Positions 9,932 through 15,685 of a DNA stretch of 16,904 nt are shown in pieces (within the stretch, counting starts at the first letter, position 1; each line of letters starts with the position of its first letter). Below the pieces are notes generated by a model. The model saw only the letters and a list, made by a program, of their open reading frames with translations. It did not search any database and was not told where the DNA came from. This stretch comes from Pseudomonadota bacterium (lineage in GTDB: Bacteria > Pseudomonadota > Gammaproteobacteria > Burkholderiales > Burkholderiaceae): NCBI GenBank assembly GCA_029777935.1, contig JAKORH010000366.1, positions 1-16,904 on the forward strand. The letters run 5' to 3'. Made by a program: the position numbers and the translations under genes.

Positions 9932-10981
9932 TCACGAAGAGGCCTCGATGGTGGGCGACGGCGCGGCGGAAAGCTGGGCTAGGAACGGTTGCATCGCAGC
10001 CTGGGTGCGGTCGAGCAGGCGATGGCGCGCTTCGTCGAAGCCGCGCTTCAGCGCGCACTCGAACGCGAAGGCATCGGCCGAGCCGTGGCTCTTGACCACG
10101 ATGCCGCGCAGGCCGAGCAGGCTCGCGCCGTTGTAGTTGCGCGGATCAACGCGCCGGCGGAAGTGCCGCAGCACCGGATAGGCAATCAGCGCCTGCAGCT
10201 TCGTCAGCGTGTTGCGCGTGAACTCTTCCCTGACCATGCCGCTCAAGAGCTGCGCCAGCCCTTCCGAGGCCTTCAGCGCGACGTTGCCGACGAAGCCGTC
10301 GCACACGACCACGTCGGTCGTGCCCTTGTAGATGTCGTCGCCTTCGACGTTGCCGTGGAAGTTGAGCGAACTCGCGCGCAGCAGCTCCGCGGCGCGCTTG
10401 ACGACATCGTTGCCCTTGATCACTTCCTCGCCGACGTTCAACAACCCGACGCTCGGCCGTTCCTTCTCGTCGAGCGCGGCCACCAGCGCCGAGCCGAGCA
10501 GCGCGAATTGCAGCAGGTGCTCCGGCGTGCAGTCGACGTTGGCGCCCAGATCGAGAACCGTGGTGACGCCGCCCTTCTGATTCGGCAGCACCGAGGCGAT
10601 CGCAGGGCGGTCGATGCCGTCGAGCGTCTTGAGCACGAAGCGGGCGATTGCCATCAGCGCACCCGTGTTGCCCGCGCTGACGCAGGCATCGGCACGCCGT
10701 TCCTTGACGAGATTGATCGCGATCCGCATCGACGAGTTGCGCTTGCCGCGCAGCGCTTGAGCCGGAGGCTCGTCCATCGCGATGGTTTCCTCGGCGTGGA
10801 CGACCTCGAGCCGCGCGCGCGCCTCGCCCGCATCACCGAGCCGCGGCTCGATTTCGTCCTGACGCCCCACCAGAAGCAGTTGCGCCTCAGGCTGGGCGCG
10901 CGCGAAGGACACTGCCGCCGGGACCGTGACGGCCGGGCCGTGATCGCCGCCCATGCAGTCGATGGAAACCCGGACCTTCAT
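9932..10981 (-). CDS. plsX: Phosphate acyltransferase PlsX
   Basis: This 349-residue peripheral membrane enzyme converts acyl-ACP to acyl-phosphate, the substrate of PlsY in phosphatidic-acid synthesis. The family signature DCMGGDHGP is at residues 8-16. [28 protein letters not shown] and [17 protein letters not shown] are also typical, as is the [13 protein letters not shown] segment. The start is the ATG at 10981, with only a weak Shine-Dalgarno sequence. rpmF lies 63 bp upstream and fabH 55 bp downstream. The rpmF-plsX-fabH order is widely conserved and couples membrane lipid supply to ribosome synthesis. Confidence 0.97.
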   Translation of the reverse strand: MKVRVSIDCMGGDHGPAVTVPAAVSFARAQPEAQLLLVGRQDEIEPRLGDAGEARARLEVVHAEETIAMDEPPAQALRGKRNSSMRIAINLVKERRADACVSAGNTGALMAIARFVLKTLDGIDRPAIASVLPNQKGGVTTVLDLGANVDCTPEHLLQFALLGSALVAALDEKERPSVGLLNVGEEVIKGNDVVKRAAELLRASSLNFHGNVEGDDIYKGTTDVVVCDGFVGNVALKASEGLAQLLSGMVREEFTRNTLTKLQALIAYPVLRHFRRRVDPRNYNGASLLGLRGIVVKSHGSADAFAFECALKRGFDEARHRLLDRTQAAMQPFLAQLSAAPSPTIEASS

Positions 10982-11044
10982 CGCCCCGACGATCGCTGGC
11001 GCCCGTTGCAGGAGTCGCGGCCGCAGCCGCGCCGACGAGTGGTA

Positions 11045-11227
11045 TTACTCGTCGCTCTTGGTCTGGATGACCTTCTTGCCGCGGTAATAGCCGCTGGGAC
11101 TGACATGATGGCGCCGGTGAACCTCGCCGGTGCTCGGCTCGAGGGCGATCGGCGGATTCGTCAGGAAATCGTGCGCGCGATGCATGCCGCGCTTCGACGC
11201 CGACTTCTTGTTCTGCTGGACTGCCAT
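11045..11227 (-). CDS. rpmF: 50S ribosomal protein L32
   Basis: This is the 60-residue ribosomal protein bL32. [20 protein letters not shown] and [21 protein letters not shown] are diagnostic. There is no zinc-ribbon cysteine pair, as in other betaproteobacterial L32 proteins. The start is the ATG at 11227, with GAGGAA at good spacing; six further upstream codons in frame are not part of the protein. It lies 67 bp after yceD and 63 bp before plsX. Confidence 0.97.
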   Translation of the reverse strand: MAVQQNKKSASKRGMHRAHDFLTNPPIALEPSTGEVHRRHHVSPSGYYRGKKVIQTKSDE

Positions 11228-11256
11228 GGCATTCCTCGTGAGCAAGCTAGCCGCGC

Positions 11257-11286
11257 AGTTTACCGCAGCGTGCGGGCTCCAAGCAA
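11257..11286 (-). promoter_or_regulatory. Possible promoter for rpmF-plsX
   Basis: In the 67-bp gap between yceD and rpmF, the minus strand reads TTGCTT (11286-11281), 18 bp, then TAAACT (11262-11257). The matches to sigma-70 boxes are partial (3/6 and 4/6). An extra promoter before rpmF is plausible, as it is known in the E. coli cluster, but the evidence here is only the two boxes. Confidence 0.32.
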
Positions 11287-11294
11287 AAAGTGCA

Positions 11295-11804
11295 TTAGTG
11301 GCGAGACTTTAGCGCCGCGAGCGCCGCCAGAGGGCGATGCCGGTCCGCAGCCGTTTCGGGATTCTCCACAGCCAAGCAGTGCGGATGCCGCGGCGAGATC
11401 GGCAGCGCCAGGATCAGTTCGTCCTCGATCAACTGTGCAAGCGGGAAGTGCCTGCTGCCAAGCAGCGGTTCGGGCGCGTCGACCTCGATCGGCTGCGCAT
11501 TCAGTTCTTCCTCGGTCCGTACGAACCAGAAGGTCGATGCGAACTCGATCGGCAGGTCGACATCCAGGCTGCAGCGGTGGCACCTGACCGCCAGCTTGCC
11601 GCGCAGAACGATTGTGGCCGCCGGGCGCCCGCGCGCGTCGATTTCGCCCGACAACCGCCAGCCGATCGCGCCGCCAGTCGACGCGAGCATCGGCGCCAGC
11701 CGCGTCAGGCGCGCCAGTTCGATCCGTCCTTCGACATGGCCGTGGTCGCGCGCGAGCGCGAAGACATCGATCGCCGGTGCGGGTTCCTGCAGCGGCTCTG
11801 CCAT
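11295..11804 (-). CDS. yceD: YceD (DUF177) family protein
   Basis: This is a 169-residue protein of the YceD/DUF177 family, encoded next to rpmF in most bacteria. Its role is not settled; links to 23S rRNA or large-subunit biogenesis have been reported for plant and bacterial relatives. The conserved CHRC pair is visible (Cys75 and Cys78), as is the C-terminal [19 protein letters not shown] segment with a third cysteine, which suggests metal binding. The start is the ATG at 11804, with GGAGA at good spacing. The gene is divergent from maf across 79 bp filled mostly by a large inverted repeat. Confidence 0.92.
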   Translation of the reverse strand: MAEPLQEPAPAIDVFALARDHGHVEGRIELARLTRLAPMLASTGGAIGWRLSGEIDARGRPAATIVLRGKLAVRCHRCSLDVDLPIEFASTFWFVRTEEELNAQPIEVDAPEPLLGSRHFPLAQLIEDELILALPISPRHPHCLAVENPETAADRHRPLAALAALKSRH

Positions 11805-11820
11805 GTCGATCTCCGAATTC

Positions 11821-11872
11821 AGAACCTGCCTCAGCGTCGGCGACGGATCGCGCCGACGCTGAGACAGGTTCT
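11821..11872. repeat. 22-bp inverted repeat between yceD and maf
   Basis: The left arm (11821-11842) and right arm (11851-11872) are reverse complements except for one base, separated by 8 bp (11843-11850). The arm begins AGAACCTG and ends CGTCGGCG. The element fills 52 of the 79 bp between two divergent start codons, so any promoter for either gene must overlap or lie beyond it. It could be a dyad operator, a hairpin at the 5' end of one or both transcripts, or a remnant of a short palindromic repeat. There is no T-run on either side, so it is not a typical terminator. Confidence 0.9.
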
Positions 11873-11875
11873 AGA

Positions 11876-11889
11876 CTGCATACATGCAG
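11876..11889. repeat. Small palindrome overlapping the maf start codon
   Basis: CTGCAT, AC, ATGCAG form a perfect 6-bp inverted repeat whose right half includes the maf ATG. As RNA it would allow a 5-bp stem with a 4-nt loop over the start codon; as DNA it could be a protein-binding dyad. Palindromes of this size occur by chance, so its function is uncertain. Confidence 0.45.
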
Positions 11890-12462
11890 ACGATCGTACT
11901 CGCTTCGACTTCGCCGTATCGGCGTGAACTGCTCGCGCGCCTTCGAATACCGTTCGAGGTCGCCGCGCCACGGATCGACGAAAGCGCGCTCGCGGACGAA
12001 TCGCCCGAGGCGACCGCGCGCCGGCTGGCGCTCGCCAAGGCGCAGGCGATCGCCGCGCGCTTTGCGACGGCCATCGTGATCGGTTCCGACCAGGTCGCCG
12101 ACGTCGACGGCGAGCCGCTGTCCAAGCCCGGCACGCACGAGGCGGCGCTGGCGCAACTGGAACGAATGCAGGGGCGCGCGATCGTGTTCCACACGGCGCT
12201 GGCGGTCGTGCAAGGCGCGCGCGCGCAGGTCGATTCCGTGCCGACCTCGGTGCGCTTCCGCCGCCTGCCGCGCGCTGCGCTCGAGGCATACCTGCATGCC
12301 GAACGGCCGTACGACTGCGCCGGCGCGGCGAAGATCGAGGCGCTCGGCATCGCGCTGGTCGAGTCCGTGCGTTCGGACGATCCGACCGCGCTGATCGGCC
12401 TGCCGCTGATCCGGCTGACCTCGATGCTGGCCGAGTGCGGCGTCGACCTGCCGCCGCGATGA
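11884..12462 (+). CDS. maf: Maf/YceF-type nucleotide pyrophosphatase
   Basis: This is a 192-residue Maf-family enzyme, closest to the YceF subgroup, which hydrolyses 7-methyl-GTP and related modified nucleotides. Visible motifs are LASTSPYRREL at 6-16, the catalytic-site GSDQV with Asp69, the GEPLSKPG region, and CAGAAKIEALG, which resembles the CAG-K-E-G pattern of E. coli YceF. The start is the ATG at 11884; no Shine-Dalgarno sequence is evident, and the start codon lies within a small palindrome. It diverges from yceD and overlaps the next gene by 4 bp (ATGA), so the two are translationally coupled. In E. coli, yceF also lies between rluC and yceD. Confidence 0.93.
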   Translation: MQTIVLASTSPYRRELLARLRIPFEVAAPRIDESALADESPEATARRLALAKAQAIAARFATAIVIGSDQVADVDGEPLSKPGTHEAALAQLERMQGRAIVFHTALAVVQGARAQVDSVPTSVRFRRLPRAALEAYLHAERPYDCAGAAKIEALGIALVESVRSDDPTALIGLPLIRLTSMLAECGVDLPPR

Positions 12463-13202
12463 GCGGTACCTTGTTTCTGCTGCCGGCGCTGCTCGGTGAA
12501 GCGAATGCCGAGGATCTTCTGCCGCACATGACGCTTGCCGCCGGGCGCGGCCTCGGCTACGTGCTGGCGGAGAACGCGCGCAGCGCGCGTGCTCTGCTGA
12601 AGGCCATCGGCCACCCGCTGCCGATTGCGCAGATCCGCATCGTCGAGATCGGGCACGAGCCGGACGACGCGCGCATCGATGACTGGCTGGCGCCGGTCTT
12701 CCGCGACGGCGTCGACGCGGCGGTGATCTCCGAGGCCGGCTGCCCCGGCGTGGCCGATCCGGGCGCGACGATCGTCGCCCGCGCACACGCGCTGGGGATC
12801 GCCGTGCATCCGCTGGTCGGCCCGTCGTCGATCCTGCTGGCGCTGATGGCGAGCGGACTGAACGGGCAGCAGTTCCGCTTCGTCGGCTACCTGCCGCGCG
12901 AGGCCGGGCGGCTGGCGCAGCGACTGCGTGAGCTCGAGCGCGATTCGCTGCGTGGCGAAACCCAGCTGTTCATCGAGACGCCATACCGCAACGACAGGTT
13001 GTACGCCGCCATCGTCGCCGCGTGCCAGCCTGCCACCCGGCTGTCGATCGCGATCGATCTGACGCTGCCTTCGCAGCACATCGCGACGCGTACCGTCGGC
13101 GAATGGGCCGCGCTGACGCCGCAGCGACGGCCGTCGCACGACCGTCACCCGGCGGTCTTCTCGCTGCTCGCGGCCCGCGCGAAGACGTCCGGGCGCCAGT
13201 AG
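12459..13202 (+). CDS. SAM-dependent methyltransferase, tetrapyrrole methylase/RsmI-like
   Basis: This is a 247-residue protein of the tetrapyrrole methylase fold, the superfamily of the 16S rRNA methyltransferase RsmI. The substrate-pocket signatures are VISEAGCPGVADPGA and PLVGPSSILLALMASG, corresponding to the RsmI ISDAGTP and PGPSA motifs. FVGYLPRE and ETPYRNDRL are also family-like. It is shorter than true RsmI (about 280 residues), so the substrate is uncertain; proteins of this type next to maf in betaproteobacteria are usually annotated only as SAM methyltransferase. The start is the ATG at 12459, overlapping the maf stop by 4 bp. Its last 58 bp overlap the 3' end of the convergent Rieske gene, and the C-terminal tail (TPQRRPSHDRHP onward) is less conserved. 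Confidence 0.87.
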   Translation: MSGTLFLLPALLGEANAEDLLPHMTLAAGRGLGYVLAENARSARALLKAIGHPLPIAQIRIVEIGHEPDDARIDDWLAPVFRDGVDAAVISEAGCPGVADPGATIVARAHALGIAVHPLVGPSSILLALMASGLNGQQFRFVGYLPREAGRLAQRLRELERDSLRGETQLFIETPYRNDRLYAAIVAACQPATRLSIAIDLTLPSQHIATRTVGEWAALTPQRRPSHDRHPAVFSLLAARAKTSGRQ

Positions 13203-13540
13203 ATCCGCCCGTCGCGCTCGAAGACATCCAGCGGCGCCAGCCCGCCGCGCCCCGCACACGGCCCACCCGCGCAGGCGCCGGTCGCCGGCTCGTACAGCGC
13301 GCCGTGCGTGGCGCAGATGAGGAACTCGCGGTCGAAGTCGAAGAACTCGCCCGGCTGCCAGTCCAGTTCCATCGCCACGTGCGCGCAGCGGTTCACATAG
13401 GCGTGCACCCGGCCCCGAAAGCGAATCACGAGACCTGTGGCGCGCTGGTCGCCGGCCAGCAGATCGAAGCGGATACCGCTGCCGCCATCGCGCAGCGCGG
13501 CGGCGTCGCCCAGATCGATCAGATCGTCGGCAGCAGCCAT
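13145..13540 (-). CDS. Rieske [2Fe-2S] domain protein
   Basis: This is a 131-residue soluble ferredoxin-like Rieske protein. The cluster ligands are Cys52 and His54 (CAH) and Cys76 and His79 (CATH), 21 residues apart. It has no signal or membrane segment and no catalytic oxygenase domain, so it is an isolated electron-transfer module of unknown partner. The later CAGGPCAGRG (Cys90 and Cys95) is the conserved GGPC-type loop of this group. The start is the ATG at 13540, overlapping the HAD gene by 22 bp. Its 3' end overlaps the convergent methyltransferase gene by 58 bp. In other Burkholderiales a gene like this follows the HAD gene of the rluC operon. Confidence 0.92.
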   Translation of the reverse strand: MAAADDLIDLGDAAALRDGGSGIRFDLLAGDQRATGLVIRFRGRVHAYVNRCAHVAMELDWQPGEFFDFDREFLICATHGALYEPATGACAGGPCAGRGGLAPLDVFERDGRIYWRPDVFARAASSEKTAG

Positions 13541-14175
13541 GCGTGCAATTCGCGCAGCGATGCGAACAGCGCCAGCGGGGCCAGTTCGCGCAGGGACTGC
13601 GCCGGGTGCGCGCCGTGCGTCAGCCCGACCGCCTGCGTGCGCGCGGCTGCAGCCATCTGCAGATCGTGCGTCGTGTCGCCGATCATCAGCGTTCGCTCGG
13701 GCGCGACCCCCAGCTCCTCGGTGAGCTCGAGCAGCATCGCCGGGTGCGGCTTCGGATGCGTCTGGTCGGCGCAGCGCGTGGCCGCGAACACCCCGCTGAA
13801 ATCGGCCGCCGCCAGCGCGCGCGCCAGCCCGGCACGGCTCTTGCCCGTGGCAACCGCCAGCGGCACGTCGCGCGCGCGCAGCGCGGCGATCAGTTCGCGC
13901 GCACCGTCGAAGAGATCGAGATCGTCTTCGGCTGCCAGGTAGTGAACGCGATAGCGCGCGGAGAACTCGGCGATCCGGGCGACGTCGAGGTCAGGCACCG
14001 CGCCCGCCAGCGCGTCGTGCAGCCCGAGCCCGATCACGTGGCTCGCACGGTCGAAGTCCGGAACCTGCAACCCGAGGTCGGCGGCAGCGGCCTGGATGCT
14101 TCGCGCGATCGCCGCGGTCGAGTCGATCAGGGTGCCGTCCCAGTCGAACACGACCAGGTCAAATCGTTCAAGCAT
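13519..14175 (-). CDS. HAD-family hydrolase, phosphoglycolate-phosphatase-like
   Basis: This is a 218-residue HAD-superfamily phosphatase. All four motifs are visible: DWDGT (Asp11, Asp13), Thr110 in VATGKS, Lys142 in PKPHP, and GDTTHD (Asp167, Asp171). The alpha-helical cap between motifs I and II (about 17-90) is of the type found in Gph and other beta-phosphoglucomutase-like enzymes. The substrate cannot be read from the sequence. The ATG at 14175 overlaps the rluC stop by 8 bp (ATGCTTGA), and the downstream Rieske gene begins 22 bp before its stop, so the three genes probably form one translationally coupled operon. Confidence 0.93.
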   Translation of the reverse strand: MLERFDLVVFDWDGTLIDSTAAIARSIQAAAADLGLQVPDFDRASHVIGLGLHDALAGAVPDLDVARIAEFSARYRVHYLAAEDDLDLFDGARELIAALRARDVPLAVATGKSRAGLARALAAADFSGVFAATRCADQTHPKPHPAMLLELTEELGVAPERTLMIGDTTHDLQMAAAARTQAVGLTHGAHPAQSLRELAPLALFASLRELHAWLLPTI

Positions 14176-15157
14176 GGCGCAATTGTCGCAGCAGGTCTTC
14201 GCAATCGGCCGGCAGAGGCGCTTCGAGCACGAGCGGCGTGCCGGCGACCGGATGCGCGAGCGAGATGCGCGACGCGTGCAGGAACATGCGTGCGAACTTC
14301 ACGCCGAACTCACCCCGCGCGAGCCTTCGGTTCAGCTCGAAATCGCCGTACTTGTCGTCGCCGGCGATCGGAAAGCCGACGTGCGCCAGGTGCACGCGGA
14401 TCTGATGCGTGCGTCCGCTCTTCAGTTCCGCCTCCAGCAGCGAAAACCGCCCCAGCCGCTCGCGCAGCGTGAAGATCGTGTGCGATGGCGCGCCCTCGGC
14501 ATCGACCGACACGCGCCGCTCGCCGCTCTTCGTCACGTACTTCGTCAGCGGTGCCCGCACATGCTGCCGTGCGTTGACCCAGTCTCCGGCCGCCAGCGCC
14601 AGGTAGCGCTTGTCGACCTGCCCTTCCCTGAGCTGGGCGTGCAGGCGCACCAGCGCCCGGCGCGACTTGGCCAGCAGCAGCACCCCCGAAGTATCGCGGT
14701 CGAGCCGGTGCGCCAGTTCGAGCAACGGCAGCTCGGGTCGCGCCGCACGCAGCCGCTCGATCAATCCGAACGCGACGCCGCTGCCGCCGTGCGCAGCGAG
14801 CCCGGCCGGCTTGTCGACCACCAGCAGGTGCTCGTCCTCGAACAGCACCGGCGGCAGTTCGGCCAGCGGTGCCGGTCGCGCGGGCGGCGGCGTGGCGGTG
14901 CGCAACGGCGGAATCCGCAGCACGTCGCCGACCTCGAGGCGCTGGTCGGGGGTGGCGCGCGACTTGTTCACGCGCACCTCGCCACTGCGGACGATACGGT
15001 ACACATGGCTCTTCGGCACGCCGCGCGCGAGCTTCAGCAGGTAGTTGTCGAGGCGCTGCCCGGCGCCCTCGGGACCGACCGTGATCAGCGCGGCGCGATC
15101 GGCCGCTACGGCCTGCGCCGCGGCGGCTTCAGCGCGCGTTTTGCCCGGGTCGTCCAT
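14168..15157 (-). CDS. rluC: 23S rRNA pseudouridine synthase RluC
   Basis: This is a 329-residue pseudouridine synthase of the RluA family; RluC modifies positions 955, 2504 and 2580 of 23S rRNA in E. coli. An S4 RNA-binding domain is visible at about 33-90 (GQRLDNYLLKLARGVPKSHVYRIVRSGEVRVN). The catalytic Asp153 lies in AHRLDRDTSGVLLLAKS. KRYLAL and GRTHQIRVHLAHVGFPIAGDDKYG are conserved catalytic-domain motifs. An alanine-rich stretch of about 25 residues precedes the S4 domain. The ATG at 15157 is the first in frame; a later start cannot be excluded. It is divergent from rne, as in E. coli, and the predicted rne promoter overlaps its first codons. Confidence 0.95.
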   Translation of the reverse strand: MDDPGKTRAEAAAAQAVAADRAALITVGPEGAGQRLDNYLLKLARGVPKSHVYRIVRSGEVRVNKSRATPDQRLEVGDVLRIPPLRTATPPPARPAPLAELPPVLFEDEHLLVVDKPAGLAAHGGSGVAFGLIERLRAARPELPLLELAHRLDRDTSGVLLLAKSRRALVRLHAQLREGQVDKRYLALAAGDWVNARQHVRAPLTKYVTKSGERRVSVDAEGAPSHTIFTLRERLGRFSLLEAELKSGRTHQIRVHLAHVGFPIAGDDKYGDFELNRRLARGEFGVKFARMFLHASRISLAHPVAGTPLVLEAPLPADCEDLLRQLRHA

Positions 15158-15169
15158 GTTGCATATACT
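15141..15169 (+). promoter_or_regulatory. Predicted sigma-70 promoter of rne
   Basis: TTGCCC (15141-15146), a 17-bp spacer and TATACT (15164-15169) give 4/6 and 5/6 matches at ideal spacing. The predicted start of transcription is near 15176. The -35 box and spacer lie inside the first codons of the divergent rluC, and the -10 box is only a few base pairs from the rluC start, so the two transcription units probably interfere. The leader of rne would then be about 510 nt. Confidence 0.58.
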
Positions 15170-15175
15170 TGCGCG

Positions 15176-15684
15176 CGCGTTGACGTTAGGCAGCGCACTT
15201 CAAGTGATGGCTCGGCAGGCCAACCCCGCCCGGCGGGGTGTTGCATCGAGCCCGTTGCCGACAGTTCAATGCGGACCGATTCTAGCGACCGAACGCGTCA
15301 GACCGGATGCGAGGTTGCCGGATCGTGGCCCGGCCGCCAGAAGCCGGCGGTGCAAGAGCAGCGCGGCAGCTACGTGGTTGCCGCAGTGAGTAACCCGAGG
15401 GCGTAGCGTGACGGTAATGCACCCGTCGCCGCCCGGTTGAATCGAATCGAGCTTGGCCCGCCGTTGTGGGCGGGCGTGACGCACACCGACTGCATGATCA
15501 GCCAACGAGCCAGCGCAGGCGCGGCGGAGATCGCCGCGGGCGCCAACAGACCGGGACGGTCCGCGGCTTCTCCGCCGCGCCGTTCCCCGGGGCAGCGTCG
15601 CGACTGATCCGCCGTCATCCCGCGCGTTCCTGCCCGAATCGATTCAGCGCTGAAGCGCCCTGCAAAGAGGCGCAGGAGAGCTGA
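15176..15684 (+). ncRNA. Long structured 5' leader of rne (predicted)
   Basis: The 527 bp between rluC and rne hold no convincing gene. Starting from the predicted promoter, the leader is about 510 nt. It contains several GC-rich hairpins: 15224-15238 (7-bp dyad), 15456-15475 (7-bp stem, 6-nt loop), 15521-15537 (6 bp, 5-nt loop), 15549-15561 (5 bp, 3-nt loop) and 15563-15578. In gamma-proteobacteria the rne leader (361 nt in E. coli) is a target for RNase E autoregulation. A similar role here is inferred from length and structure; I see no sequence match to the enterobacterial element. A short reading frame from GTG 15466 ends exactly at the rne start but has no ribosome binding site. Confidence 0.45.
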
Positions 15685-15685
15685 A
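15643..15685 (+). promoter_or_regulatory. rne ribosome binding site with competing hairpins
   Basis: The Shine-Dalgarno AGGAGAG (15674-15680) precedes the rne ATG. GCGCC (15655-15659) can pair with GGCGC (15669-15673), leaving the site open. CCTGC (15659-15663) can instead pair with GCAGG (15672-15676), covering it. TTCAGC (15643-15648) can pair with GCTGAA either at 15649-15654, as a 12-bp palindrome, or at 15680-15685, next to the start codon. These options exclude each other. A switch is an inference from pairing alone. Confidence 0.4.

Noticed and set aside
9989..11587. 532-codon open frame on the plus strand
   Set aside because: It spans plsX, rpmF and yceD in antisense, all of which have clear family motifs on the other strand.
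11260..13259. Two long minus-strand frames (508 and 462 codons) over yceD, maf and the methyltransferase
   Set aside because: They lie in other frames or antisense to genes with well-preserved motifs, and they show low-complexity Arg-rich composition.
15224..15238. Hairpin CCCCGCC-C-GGCGGGG as a terminator
   Set aside because: The loop is too tight for the full stem and only a short non-T-rich sequence follows; it is kept only as part of the leader structure.
14096..15406. 436-codon open frame on the plus strand
   Set aside because: It is antisense to rluC and extends into the rne leader; no domain is seen.
15266..15618. Two minus-strand frames of 79 and 82 codons in the rne leader
   Set aside because: They have no ribosome binding site, no family motif, and typical GC-rich chance composition.
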